Positions 8,595 to 17,142 are shown, numbered from the stretch's first letter. The stretch: 64,000 bases of DNA from Georgenia satyanarayanai (GCF_009193135.1 NZ_VUKC01000006.1:124001-188000), one strand, 5' to 3'. Notes: generated by a model not told the origin, from the sequence alone. Program-made: numbers and translations.

Positions 8595-10076
8595 TCAGCG
8601 GCCCGGGGTGGCGGCGCCCTCGGTGGCGGACTCGGCGTGCCCGTGGGCGACGGCGAAGAACTTCTCCACCGCCTCGTCGTCGGAGGTGTCCGGCTTGACG
8701 AGGGTGACGATGACGCCGACGACAACGCTGATCGCCACGCCCACCGGGCTGATCAAGTGGTACGGGAAGTCGGCGATCAGTGCCACCGTGACGTAGACGA
8801 TGCTCGCGGCGAGGCTGAGCAGCGCCGCCAGGGTGGTGAACCGCTTCCAGAAGAGCCCGGCGAGGATCGGGAAGGCGAGCAGCGCGGTGAACACCGAGAC
8901 GTAGGTGAGCACGAGCAGGATGTTGCCGACGATCGTCAGCGCGAATACCAGGGTGGAGATGCCGAGGACGACGAAGACGCCGCGGCTGAGCCGGACGTAG
9001 AACTTGTCGTCGCGCGCCTTGAAGACGTACCGGCCGAGCAGGTCATTGACGACGATGGAGACGGCGGAGTTCCAGATGGCCACCATGGTGCTGATGCCCA
9101 CGAGCAGCAGGGTGACGAGCAGCAGGCCCTGCAGGACGGGCGGTGCGTAGTCGAGCACCATGCGCGGGAGGGCCTCCTCCGGGGCGTCGAGGTTGGGCAT
9201 GAGCACGCGGCTGAACATCGTGGCGAGCGCGACCAGCAGGTAGAGTCCGGTGATGAGGAGCGTGTTGATGAGCATGCCCTTGTAGGCGGTGGACTCGTTG
9301 CGGGCGGAGAAGACCCGCTGGCCGTACCAGGGGGCGGCGATGTACAGCATGATGTTCTGGAAGCCCCAGGTGAGGATGGCGGCGAAGCCGTAGTTCTCCA
9401 AGTCCCAGATCGGCTCGAGGGAGAGGTACTCGGCCTCGAACACCGTGCTCAGCGACTCGAAGCCGCCGGAGTTGCTGTACCCGATGTAGAAGATGATCGG
9501 GATGAACACGAGGATCATCGCGTAGGCGACGACGTCGAAGGACAGCGCCGTGATGAACCCCGCCGCGAGAGCGAGGACGAGGGTGAAGATCGTGATGGCG
9601 ACGACGGTCGTCAGCGGGTCGATGCCCAGCAGCACCGAGACGACGACGGACAAGCCGGCGAGGTAGGTGGCCGGGGCGATCCAAGTGAAGGTCAGGGTGA
9701 CCACGCTGGCCAGGGCACGCGTCGGCTCGCTGAGCCGACCGGTGAAGCGGCGCTCAAAGAACTCCGCGATCGTCGTGATGTGCAGGCGCCGGTAGGGCTT
9801 GGCGACCGTGAAGGCGTAGATGCCGAACACGAAGATGAATATGAGGGACGTGTACCAGATGCCGACGGTGCCGTAGAGATAGGCCACCGAGGCGCCACCG
9901 ATGAGGGTGGCAGTGTTGAACTCCGCGGCGCCCAGGGTCGCGACGAGCGCGGGCAGACCGGTGCGCCGGCCGTTGAGGTTGTAGTCCTCGTAAGCGTTGA
10001 CCTTGCGCGCGGCACGCACAGCCACCGCTGTGAGGATCCCCGCGAATAGCAGCAGGATCACGATCTTTTCGGTCAT
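8595..10076 (-). CDS. Sodium:solute symporter family transporter
   Basis: A 493-residue integral membrane protein with about 13 hydrophobic segments. The first is MTEKIVILLLFAGILTAVAVRAA. The SSS-family region YEDYNLNGRRTGLPALVATLGAAEFNTATLIGGAS follows, and further helices alternate with short loops to a cytoplasmic C-terminal tail. The family couples Na+ (or H+) entry to uptake of sugars, polyols, organic acids or amino acids. It is the first gene of the cargo operon; a good AGAGGT ribosome binding site precedes ATG 10076. The promoter region (10077-10363) carries phased TGCCCG repeats shared with the divergent DeoR-type gene, so expression is probably inducible. Confidence 0.9.
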   Translation of the reverse strand: MTEKIVILLLFAGILTAVAVRAARKVNAYEDYNLNGRRTGLPALVATLGAAEFNTATLIGGASVAYLYGTVGIWYTSLIFIFVFGIYAFTVAKPYRRLHITTIAEFFERRFTGRLSEPTRALASVVTLTFTWIAPATYLAGLSVVVSVLLGIDPLTTVVAITIFTLVLALAAGFITALSFDVVAYAMILVFIPIIFYIGYSNSGGFESLSTVFEAEYLSLEPIWDLENYGFAAILTWGFQNIMLYIAAPWYGQRVFSARNESTAYKGMLINTLLITGLYLLVALATMFSRVLMPNLDAPEEALPRMVLDYAPPVLQGLLLVTLLLVGISTMVAIWNSAVSIVVNDLLGRYVFKARDDKFYVRLSRGVFVVLGISTLVFALTIVGNILLVLTYVSVFTALLAFPILAGLFWKRFTTLAALLSLAASIVYVTVALIADFPYHLISPVGVAISVVVGVIVTLVKPDTSDDEAVEKFFAVAHGHAESATEGAATPGR

Positions 10077-10205
10077 GTCTACCTCTCTGAACACAGCGCC
10101 GTCGCAACGTTCGGCGGCAAGGAAGGGAGCTTGCGCGGATCGGGCTCGACCACGCCTGCACGCCTCCTTCTCGACTACGAACGCGGCGGCGGTGGCGCAA
10201 TGCTC

Positions 10206-10350
10206 TGCCCGAGCCCGACAGACTATGCCCGTGTTTGCCCGCATCTGCAAGAACATGCCCGCATATCGGAACGCGGGATCTGACGGCGACTTTCATCTTC
10301 CGATCAGTAACGTAGGGTGAACGCCCGACAGGACCGGGCAATCTCGGGCA
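10206..10350. promoter_or_regulatory. Divergent operator region with phased TGCCCG repeats
   Basis: TGCCCG occurs at 10206-10211, 10226-10231, 10236-10241 and 10256-10261, with start-to-start spacings of 20, 10 and 20 bases. Its reverse complement CGGGCA occurs at 10335-10340 and 10345-10350, again 10 apart. Copies at 10-base multiples lie on one DNA face. This 287-base gap separates the symporter operon (minus strand) from the DeoR-type regulator gene (plus strand), so the repeats are most likely the repressor's operators. Confidence 0.65.
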
Positions 10351-10363
10351 CAGGGAGACGGAG

Positions 10364-11131
10364 ATGTTAGCTGCAGTTCGCCGGGCGGAGATCCTGGAGA
10401 TGCTCCGCCACCGCAGGGCCATCCGCAGCGAGGAGGTCGCCGCGACGCTGGGCGTCTCGGTGGAGACCGTGCGCCGGGACCTCGAGCACCTCGACCACGC
10501 CGGTGAGCTCGTGCGCGTCCACGGCGGCGCCGTCCCGGTCCAGGTGGCGGCGGCCTCCGAGCCGCCGTTCGAGGCGCGCACGTCTCTGGCGGCGGCGTCC
10601 AAGCAGGCCATTGGGCGGTTAGCGGCCGGCCTCGTCCAGGCTGCACGGACCGTCTTCCTTGACGTCGGCACCACGGCCATGCAGGTCGCCCACTCGATCT
10701 CGGGCGACGCCCACGCCACCGTCATCACGCCGTCGTTCCGGGTGGCCGAGATCCTCGTCCAGCACCCGACGATCACCGTCATGGTGCCCGGCGGCATAGT
10801 GCGGAACGGCGACCTCGCCATCTCCGGCGCCACCGCCGTGGACTTCCTGCAGGACATCTCCCCCGACGTCGCCCTGCTGGGCTCCGGCGGACTCACCGCC
10901 GAACGCGGGCTCACCGACTTCGAGCTCGCTGAGATGCCGCTCAAGCGGGTGGCGCTGCACAACAGCGCCCGCGCCTACGTGCTGGCCGACTCCACCAAGA
11001 TCGGGGTCGTCGCGCCGTACCGGGTGTGCGGGCTAGCGGAGCTCACCGGCGTCGTCACCGATGCCGAGATCTCCCCGGCGTACCAGGAGAACCTCACCGC
11101 GGCCGGCTTGGAGGTCCTCACAGCCGACTAG
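10364..11131 (+). CDS. DeoR/GlpR-family transcriptional regulator
   Basis: A 255-residue regulator. The N-terminal DeoR winged helix is clear: RRAEILEMLRHRRAIRSEEVAATLGVSVETVRRDLEHLDHAGELVRVHGGAV, residues 5-57. The C-terminal sensor domain shows DVGTTAMQVA (phosphosugar pocket type) and ADSTKIGVVAPYRV. Family members usually repress and are released by a phosphorylated sugar or polyol, which fits the kinase in the divergent operon. It is transcribed away from the symporter gene across the repeat-bearing operator. Likely controls both units. Confidence 0.9.
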   Translation: MLAAVRRAEILEMLRHRRAIRSEEVAATLGVSVETVRRDLEHLDHAGELVRVHGGAVPVQVAAASEPPFEARTSLAAASKQAIGRLAAGLVQAARTVFLDVGTTAMQVAHSISGDAHATVITPSFRVAEILVQHPTITVMVPGGIVRNGDLAISGATAVDFLQDISPDVALLGSGGLTAERGLTDFELAEMPLKRVALHNSARAYVLADSTKIGVVAPYRVCGLAELTGVVTDAEISPAYQENLTAAGLEVLTAD

Positions 11132-11145
11132 TCCACACATGAAGC

Positions 11146-11454
11146 GTGGCATTCCCCTGGCAGGCACTCATTGACAGGCTGGCTACCGTGAAACTCGTGC
11201 CCTACCCGTCGCGCCCGATCCTCGATTCGATGGCGCCGTTCAAGCACGACCTCAAGAACGGGTACAACCAGTTCCAGCGAGACCGCTTCGACGCGTTCGT
11301 GGCCCAGCAGTACACCGCCGGGCTGTCCCTGCGCCAAGTGGCCGAGCTCACCGGTCGAACGCAGACCGCAGTACGCCGTAGCCTCGACCGATCCGGCGTC
11401 CCTCGTCGAGACCGAGGCGCACCGCGCCTCTCAGAAACGCCGAAGCGCCAGTAG
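11146..11454 (+). CDS. Helix-turn-helix protein
   Basis: A small basic protein ending in a resolvase- or HTH_38-like helix-turn-helix: FVAQQYTAGLSLRQVAELTGRTQTAVRRSLDRSGVPRRDRGAPR. The start is uncertain. GTG 11146 gives 102 residues; GTG 11188 and ATG 11230 are in-frame alternatives, and none has a good ribosome binding site. It resembles small HTH proteins at the replication end of actinobacterial ICEs and may regulate the downstream prim-pol operon, possibly through the iterons at 11704-11774 (inference). It is the first ICE-type gene right of the cargo operon. Confidence 0.65.
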   Translation: MAFPWQALIDRLATVKLVPYPSRPILDSMAPFKHDLKNGYNQFQRDRFDAFVAQQYTAGLSLRQVAELTGRTQTAVRRSLDRSGVPRRDRGAPRLSETPKRQ

Positions 11455-11703
11455 TTGCTCGCGCAGCCGGCAACTTCCAGCTGGCTGCTGCCGGCCAGGC
11501 GACTCGCCCTTGCGGCTCTAGTGGCTCAGCCCACGTGTGCCGTGGGGGCCGCGCGTCCATTGCATGAGCGGTAACGGGCCCGTGACCAACACTCTCGCCG
11601 GCGTGCGCTCCGCGACGCCTTCAGGATCCCTGCTCGCCGGTGGTGCCGTCCGCCAAAACTGCACCGTCGACGCCGAGCACCCGGTTGAATGTCGAGCTTT
11701 TCC

Positions 11704-11774
11704 CCGTACGCACCCTGACCTGCGCTGATACCCGCGCTCAAGGTGCGTACGGGGTGCGTACGGGGTGCGTACGG
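11704..11774. repeat. 11-bp iteron-like repeat cluster upstream of prim-pol
   Basis: Three perfect head-to-tail copies of GGTGCGTACGG lie at 11742-11752, 11753-11763 and 11764-11774, about one helical turn each. A perfect inverted copy (CCGTACGCACC) is at 11704-11714 and a partial inverted copy starts at 11785. The cluster sits in the 371-base gap between the HTH gene and the prim-pol gene, which otherwise shows no gene. The spacing and position suit a replication-origin iteron set or an operator for an ICE regulator. Confidence 0.7.
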
Positions 11775-11825
11775 GGTGGGTGCCCCGTACGTTCCCGGCA
11801 ACCCACCGGGGTCAACGTGGGTCGC

Positions 11826-12743
11826 ATGGACCCCGCTACCGCTTCGGTGCGTTGGACGCCGGCGACGATCGCGATGGCGTCATCGGCGCCATCGCTCGAG
11901 CTCGCCGCGCTGGCGTACGCGCAGGCGGGTGTGCCGGTATTCCCGTGCCTGCCCGAGGGGAAAGCACCGTTGACGCAGCGCGGCTTCCACGACGCGTCGC
12001 GCGATTCGCGGCAGGTGGGGGTGTGGTGGCGGCGGTGGCCGGAGGCGAATATCGGGCTGTCGACGGGTGCGGCCTCCGGGGTCGACGTCGTGGATATCGA
12101 CATGCACGACGGCGAGGGCGGGTTCGCCGGCTTCGAGCGAGCCCGGCACGCGGGCCTGGGTGCGTCATGGGCATGGCTCGTGCGAACGCCGTCGGGCGGG
12201 GTCCACGCCTACTACCCACACGGGCCCCAGCAGCGGTCCTGGGCGTTGGCGACGGCGCACCTCGACTTCCGTGGCGACGGCGGGTACGTCATCGCCCCAC
12301 CGTCGCGGGTGTGCACCGCGTCGGGTGTAGTGCGCGAGTACGAGCTGATGGTCGTCGCCCACCGCGTCCCTGCCCCGGTTGATGCGACCGCCCTCCGGAA
12401 GTTGCTCGCTCCACCGCAGCGCGAGCACCCGCTCACGGCCGTACCGGTCGCGGGCAGCGCGCCCGAGCGGCTGGCCCAGTGGGTGGCAACCCGGCCGGAG
12501 GGCGGGCGCAACGGCGGACTGTTCTGGGCGGCGTGCCGGATGGTCGAGGACGGCTTCGATCACGCCTCGGTGCTCGGTCTACTCGGTGAGGCGGCCAGGT
12601 GTGCCGGCCTGGGCGAGCGGGAGGTCGCCGCCACGATCCGTTCCGCCTTTCGCCGGACCAATCGAGGAGAACCGAAGGGCTCGCGCCGCCTGAGTCACGC
12701 CCATGCAGTGTCCCGATCAAGCAGAGAGGCGATGTCCCGGTGA
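11826..12743 (+). CDS. Bifunctional DNA primase/polymerase (prim-pol domain) protein
   Basis: A 305-residue protein with an N-terminal prim-pol (archaeo-eukaryotic primase-like) domain. AGVPVFPCLPEGKAPLTQRGFHDASRD leads in, the acidic pair VVDIDMHDG (D90, D92) and the TPSGGVHAYY histidine motif form the expected catalytic site, and a small C-terminal helical domain with RNGGLFWAACRMVEDG resembles primase-C regions. No helicase domain is attached. It probably primes replication of the excised ICE or complementary-strand synthesis after transfer. Start 11826 is chosen because upstream sequence is repeat-bearing and non-coding in character. The stop overlaps GTG of the next gene. Confidence 0.88.
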   Translation: MDPATASVRWTPATIAMASSAPSLELAALAYAQAGVPVFPCLPEGKAPLTQRGFHDASRDSRQVGVWWRRWPEANIGLSTGAASGVDVVDIDMHDGEGGFAGFERARHAGLGASWAWLVRTPSGGVHAYYPHGPQQRSWALATAHLDFRGDGGYVIAPPSRVCTASGVVREYELMVVAHRVPAPVDATALRKLLAPPQREHPLTAVPVAGSAPERLAQWVATRPEGGRNGGLFWAACRMVEDGFDHASVLGLLGEAARCAGLGEREVAATIRSAFRRTNRGEPKGSRRLSHAHAVSRSSREAMSR

Positions 12744-13117
12744 ACGCGCACGACGACATGCAGCTCGACGAACCCCATCCCCCGCGCCCCCTTCCGGACG
12801 TGCACCCGCAGCACTCGCAGTTCGCACTTCACGGCGACCCATCACGCGCTGGCGTCCGCGGCCAGGGAGTGGCGCCGACGCCCAATGCGGAGACCGCGCC
12901 CGGTCCGGCTAAGCGAGAGGTGGCATGGGTGCTGCCGTCGGACCTGCCGATGGTCTTCCTCGTCCCCGCGCTGGGCAACGTCGTCGACCGCACGCTGAGC
13001 GCACAGTCGAACGTCACACGGCCCGTGGTCCGTGCCCCGGCCGCCGCAGTGCGGACGACGTCGCGGCGAATGCGTGCGCGCCGGGCGGCATCCCGCGTGA
13101 AGGGCCTAGGCCAATGA
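12740..13117 (+). CDS. Hypothetical ICE protein, 125 aa
   Basis: GTG at 12740 overlaps the prim-pol stop (GTGA), and its own TGA overlaps the next ATG (13114), so it reads as part of the operon. The N-terminal 55 residues are Pro/His/Ala-rich and probably disordered. A short hydrophobic stretch (WVLPSDLPMVFLVPALGNVV) and a strongly basic Arg-rich C-terminus follow. No family recognised; the basic tail could contact nucleic acid. Confidence 0.6.
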   Translation: MNAHDDMQLDEPHPPRPLPDVHPQHSQFALHGDPSRAGVRGQGVAPTPNAETAPGPAKREVAWVLPSDLPMVFLVPALGNVVDRTLSAQSNVTRPVVRAPAAAVRTTSRRMRARRAASRVKGLGQ

Positions 13118-13941
13118 GCACGCCGCCGCGTTTCACTCATGCAAGCGGGCTGCGGCGCCTGCTCATTGAGCTGCACCGCTGCCCGGACGGGTGGAGCGGG
13201 CCGGAGGCGCAGGCACTACTCGCCTACTGCACGGAGCGATACCGCACCCTGGCGCGCAAGTACGGACAGAGCGGCGAGGACGCGGCTACGGCCGCGTACG
13301 AGGCACTGACCGCGACCGCGACCCGTTGGGCCCGCGACCCGTGGGGCGTGGTGACTACGGCCGTGCAGCGAACGTTGCAGGCCGAGCAGCGCGCGCACGG
13401 CCTGCTGTGCGGAGCCGAGCGGGCACGGCACCTCATGCACGCCCCGGTCCACGACGTGACGCGGTTCGCCGACAACGAACTGGTTGAGCGGGACCCCGCC
13501 TTCCAGGTCACCGGCGTCGCCGACGAGGACGCCACAGCGACCAGCGGCGTGACGGCGCGGTTCGTGCCGACGGACGAGGCGCTGGCCGAGGCGGCGAGAA
13601 TCTTCGTCGCGTGCGGGTGGCCTGCGGACGTCGCACGCGGTGCCCTGGAACTCGTCTGTTCGCGTCTCATCGAGGCCGGGCACCGCCGTCGGGCCTTCGA
13701 GTACCTGCGCCGGCACCCGGAGGCATGGGCGCACCTGGACCTGAGCCAGGAGCAATGGACGCGCGTGCTGACCGTTGTCCTCGGCACACAGCATCCCGAC
13801 CTCGCCGCCACCGATCTTGGCCGCGGGCTGCTGTGGCGGCTGTTCGTCGGGCAGCGCCGCGAGGAGATCTCCTGCGACCCGGCCGTGACCAGGGCACTGG
13901 CCACCGCCGCGCCACTGTCCTTGGAGGCGCGTCATGCCTGA
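13114..13941 (+). CDS. Hypothetical ICE protein, 275 aa (replication/partition operon)
   Basis: A soluble helical protein. The N-terminal part (RRLLIELHRCPDGWSGPEAQALLAYCTERYRTLARKYGQSGEDAATAAYEAL) is reminiscent of sigma-like helical packing, but no signature is complete. ATG 13114 overlaps the previous stop and the stop region overlaps the ParB-like start at 13934 by eight bases, so it is co-translated with its neighbours. Position between prim-pol and the ParB-like gene suggests a DNA-transaction role (inference only). Confidence 0.7.
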   Translation: MSTPPRFTHASGLRRLLIELHRCPDGWSGPEAQALLAYCTERYRTLARKYGQSGEDAATAAYEALTATATRWARDPWGVVTTAVQRTLQAEQRAHGLLCGAERARHLMHAPVHDVTRFADNELVERDPAFQVTGVADEDATATSGVTARFVPTDEALAEAARIFVACGWPADVARGALELVCSRLIEAGHRRRAFEYLRRHPEAWAHLDLSQEQWTRVLTVVLGTQHPDLAATDLGRGLLWRLFVGQRREEISCDPAVTRALATAAPLSLEARHA

Positions 13942-14938
13942 GTCCAGGGAGTACCTCGGTGCGGAGCGGCTGGTCGAGTCGATCACGGTCGGCATCCGCC
14001 ACCGGTCCGAGCTGGGTGACCTGGGCCCGCTCATGGCGTCCATTGAGAAGGTTGGGCTGTTGCAGCCGATCACCGTCACCCCCGACGGAGTGCTCGTGTG
14101 CGGTCGCCGCCGGCTGGAAGCCATCACGAGGCTCGGCTGGCGAAGCGTGAAGGTGTGGGTCCGGGCCGGGATCTCCGACAACCTCTCCGGACTCCTGGCT
14201 CAGCAGGACGAGAACGTGCTGCACAAGCCGCTGACCCCAACCGAGGCCGCCGGGCTGTACCGCGAGCTGAAGGCCGTGCTCGCCGAGGACGCCCGCCGCC
14301 GTCAGGAGGCGACGCGATTCGGCAGTAACGGCGACCGTGGGGAAGACAGCGGTGGTGATGACTCATCACCACCGCGCGGTGACGCCTCACGCACCCGCTT
14401 CCGAGCAGCCCAGATGGTGACCGGTACCCCGTCGTTCCAACGCATGGAACGCATCGGGAAGATCCAGGAGGTCGTCGACGACGAGTCCTACCCGCTGGAG
14501 GTCCGCCGCCTCGCCGAGGCCGAGCTGGACAAGATCAACGCCGGCGCCCCAGTGGCCCCCTCCTACGAGGCCGTCCTGGAGGCGCTCGCGTCCCGGTCGG
14601 GTCCGCGCACACCGTCCAGCGAGCCCGAGGTCGACGTGGAGCCGACACCGGAGGACACGACGGAGCTGGGCACCGAGGCGGTAGCCCGCGCCAGGGCCGG
14701 GCGCAGCCGCCGCATCGCGCTCCTCTCGGCGCACCGCACCCCGACCGAACCGGTCAAGCGCTCCGTCCGGGCCCTGGTCATGACCTGGGCCGACCTGGAC
14801 GGCTGGACGGGGCACTACGACCCGGCCGACGTCGCGGCAAAGCTCACCGACGCCGAGTGGACGATGCTCGAGCGGGTGCTGGTCGAGTCCACCGGCTTCT
14901 TCGACGCGGTGCGCGCCAGCCGCACAGGCGCGGCGTAA
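13934..14938 (+). CDS. ParB N-terminal domain protein
   Basis: A 334-residue protein with a ParB/Srx-like domain at residues about 10-100: SIEKVGLLQPITVTPDGVLVCGRRRLEAITRLGWRSVKVWV, where GRRRLEA is the characteristic CTP or nuclease-loop motif, then QQDENVLHKPLTPTEAAGLYRELK as the start of the helix-turn-helix-like region. The C-terminal half is acidic or variable with a final helical domain. No ParA is adjacent, so it may act as a regulator or DNA-spreading factor of the excised ICE instead of a full partition system. It overlaps the preceding gene by eight bases. Confidence 0.85.
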   Translation: MPESREYLGAERLVESITVGIRHRSELGDLGPLMASIEKVGLLQPITVTPDGVLVCGRRRLEAITRLGWRSVKVWVRAGISDNLSGLLAQQDENVLHKPLTPTEAAGLYRELKAVLAEDARRRQEATRFGSNGDRGEDSGGDDSSPPRGDASRTRFRAAQMVTGTPSFQRMERIGKIQEVVDDESYPLEVRRLAEAELDKINAGAPVAPSYEAVLEALASRSGPRTPSSEPEVDVEPTPEDTTELGTEAVARARAGRSRRIALLSAHRTPTEPVKRSVRALVMTWADLDGWTGHYDPADVAAKLTDAEWTMLERVLVESTGFFDAVRASRTGAA

Positions 14939-14949
14939 GGAGGCCGGTC

Positions 14950-15642
14950 ATGCTCACCTTTCCGTGGCCCACCGCCCACCCCCACCGCAGGGCGCGCATC
15001 GCGCTCGGCACCCTGCTGCTCCTGGCCGTGGCCGCGGTCACCGGCTACGGACTGCTCGCCACCCGCAACGCCGAACCCGCCGGACAGGCGCACCTCACCG
15101 CGGCGTCGAACCCGCCGGACCCGGCGACCGCGGCCATGTCCCCGGCGTTAGCGCCGACCGGGTCGGCGCCGATCCTCGCGACCGCCGACCCGGTCGCCTT
15201 TGCCACCACCGTGGCCCGCGCACTGTTCGACTGGGACACGACCGGCCAGCACACCCTTGCCGAGCACGAGGGCCGGCTCCTCGCTGTCGCCGACCCGAGC
15301 GGCGTCGAGTCGCCGGGACTGGTCGCCGACCTGGAGGCCTACCTGCCCTCCGTGCAGACGTGGGACTTCCTGACCCAGTACGAGACCCGGCAGTGGATCG
15401 AGGTCACCGACGCCCGGGTGCCGGGTCAGTGGCGCGAGACAGTCACCGCCGCTGAGGGTGCCCTCGCGCCGGGAACGACGGCGGTGACGGTGACCGGGGT
15501 GCGGCACCGGGCCGGGACATGGGAAGGGCGTGAGGTCGCCGAAGAGTTCGACGTCGCATTCACCGCGATCGTCGTGTGCGGACCGACCTACCCCCAGTGC
15601 TACCTGCTGCGCCTGTCCCGGCTCGATGAGCCGCTGCGATGA
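14950..15642 (+). CDS. Membrane-anchored conjugation-associated protein
   Basis: A 230-residue protein with an N-terminal transmembrane anchor (residues about 17-36, IALGTLLLLAVAAVTGYGLLA) preceded by basic residues, an Ala/Pro-rich linker, and an extracellular domain starting near DPVAFATTVARALFDWDT. This resembles the NTF2-like VirB8/TcpC-type extracellular domains of Gram-positive conjugation systems, an inference from topology and location. ATG 14950 follows AAGGAGGCCGGTC. It ends just before the muralytic enzyme gene. Confidence 0.75.
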   Translation: MLTFPWPTAHPHRRARIALGTLLLLAVAAVTGYGLLATRNAEPAGQAHLTAASNPPDPATAAMSPALAPTGSAPILATADPVAFATTVARALFDWDTTGQHTLAEHEGRLLAVADPSGVESPGLVADLEAYLPSVQTWDFLTQYETRQWIEVTDARVPGQWRETVTAAEGALAPGTTAVTVTGVRHRAGTWEGREVAEEFDVAFTAIVVCGPTYPQCYLLRLSRLDEPLR

Positions 15643-15656
15643 GGAAGGGCGGATCG

Positions 15657-16832
15657 ATGAAGCGTCTACTCGTCTTCGGTGCGGTGATCGCGGTCCTCGC
15701 CGTCGCGATCGGCGTGCTGCCACTGCTCGCCCTCACCATGCCCCCCGGTGCCCCGTCCTCGTGCCTGAAGGCCGGCCGCGTCGTGCATGTTCCCGAGGAG
15801 CTCGCCGCGACCACCGGCGACGGAACGGGCGTGGCGCTGGACCACGCGCAGCTCACGCACGCCGCGACGATCATCACCATCGGCGCCCGGATCGACGGCG
15901 TCGGACGGAAGGGCCTGCTCGTCGCGCTCATGGCCGGGCTGACCGAGTCGAGACTGCGCATGTACGCGAACACCGGCGCCTACCCGGACTCGGCACGCTA
16001 CCCGCACGACGCGGACGGCTCCGACCACGACTCCCTGGGCATCTTCCAGATGCGCCCAGCCGCCGGGTGGGGCACTGTCGCCGAACTTATGGACCCCGCC
16101 TACCAGGCGCGAGCGTTCTTCGGTGGCCCCACCGGACCCAACGCCGGCTCCCCGCGCGGGCTGCTCGACATCGTCGGCTGGGCCTCACTCCCCAAGGGCG
16201 CCGCCGCCCAGGCCGTGGAAGTCTCCGCCCACCCCGACCGGTATGCCACGTGGGAACCGGTCGCCGAGACGATCCTCACCGCCCTCACCGCCCCCGCCAG
16301 CCCCGCACCTGGGACGTCCTCGCCAACCGTCGGCAGCACGCTCCCGACGGCGACCACGACCGTCTTCCCGCTGCCCGCCGGGACGTGGACACGCACCAGC
16401 AGCTACGGGATGCGCCTGAACCCAGTGCTGCAGATCTGGCAGGTACACACCGGCGTCGACCTGGCCGCACCAACCGGCACACCGGTGCTCGCCACGGCCG
16501 CCGGTCGGGTCGAGTTCGCCGGCTACCGCACCGGCCGGGGCAACCAGGTGGTCGTGGAGCACTTGGTCGGCGGGCAGGTGGTGGCGTCGTCCTACGGGCA
16601 CCTGCGCGACGGTGGAATCCACGTCGCCACCGGTGACCTCGTCTCCGCCGGGCAGCAGATCGGCGGGGTCGGCTCGACCGGCAACTCCACCGGACCGCAC
16701 CTGCATTTCGAGATCCGCCCCGGCGGCGCCGGCAACACCGGGGTCGACCCGCACGGCTGGCTGAGCTCGGCCGCCGAGGTCACCGCGGCGGACGTCGACC
16801 CGCTAGGACCGTGCCCGGTGGTGACCCCGTGA
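15657..16832 (+). CDS. Two-domain peptidoglycan hydrolase (lysozyme/transglycosylase-like plus M23 peptidase)
   Basis: A 391-residue exported wall-degrading enzyme. The signal or anchor MKRLLVFGAVIAVLAVAIGVLPLLAL is followed by a lytic-transglycosylase-like domain (LLVALMAGLTESRLRMYAN, then SLGIFQMRPAAGWG) at about residues 85-185 and a C-terminal M23 zinc peptidase at about 250-370. The Zn site is visible in HTGVD (H264, D268) and HLHF (H348, H350). It probably opens the wall for the mating channel. ATG 15639 overlaps the previous stop, but AGGAAGGG sits ideally before ATG 15657, so the later start is chosen. Confidence 0.9.
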   Translation: MKRLLVFGAVIAVLAVAIGVLPLLALTMPPGAPSSCLKAGRVVHVPEELAATTGDGTGVALDHAQLTHAATIITIGARIDGVGRKGLLVALMAGLTESRLRMYANTGAYPDSARYPHDADGSDHDSLGIFQMRPAAGWGTVAELMDPAYQARAFFGGPTGPNAGSPRGLLDIVGWASLPKGAAAQAVEVSAHPDRYATWEPVAETILTALTAPASPAPGTSSPTVGSTLPTATTTVFPLPAGTWTRTSSYGMRLNPVLQIWQVHTGVDLAAPTGTPVLATAAGRVEFAGYRTGRGNQVVVEHLVGGQVVASSYGHLRDGGIHVATGDLVSAGQQIGGVGSTGNSTGPHLHFEIRPGGAGNTGVDPHGWLSSAAEVTAADVDPLGPCPVVTP

Positions 16833-17098
16833 CCGCCGTCGCGCCGAACTTCGGCGCCGTAACCGCTTCGGGCGAGCTCGCCAGGGTCATCGGCGCGCTC
16901 CTGACGATCACGCTCGTCATCGCGGTCGGTGCGCTCGTGGTCTGCGCGGTCACGTGGGCGCTGACCGCCTCCACGGGGCACTGGCACACCGCGATGCGAG
17001 CCCGCACCGGCGTGTGGGTTGCCCTGGGCGCCGCAGCCCTCGCCGGGGCCGCGCTCGCCTGCACGAACTACTTCCTCGGCGTCGGCGCCAACTTGTGA
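16829..17098 (+). CDS. DUF6112-like small membrane protein (first copy)
   Basis: An 89-residue protein with two transmembrane helices (VIGALLTITLVIAVGALVVCAVTWAL and VWVALGAAALAGAALACTNYFLGVG) joined by a short basic loop, the layout of VirB2/TrbC-like subunits and of DUF6112 proteins in actinobacterial ICEs. GTG 16829 overlaps the preceding stop. The next gene encodes a second protein of the same topology, so the pair may form two subunits of the mating channel or pilus-like assembly (inference). Confidence 0.78.
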   Translation: MTAVAPNFGAVTASGELARVIGALLTITLVIAVGALVVCAVTWALTASTGHWHTAMRARTGVWVALGAAALAGAALACTNYFLGVGANL

Positions 17099-17142
17099 AA
17101 CCCGGTGCCTCGATCAGGCCACCAAAGAGACGGAGAACTGCC

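Noticed and set aside
11171-11176. TTGACA as a -35 box for the HTH gene
   Set aside because: No acceptable -10 element lies at 16-18 bases spacing, and the position is inside the longer reading frame.
13934-14938. ParB-like gene as evidence of a full ParAB partition system
   Set aside because: No ParA-type Walker ATPase gene is adjacent or elsewhere in the window.
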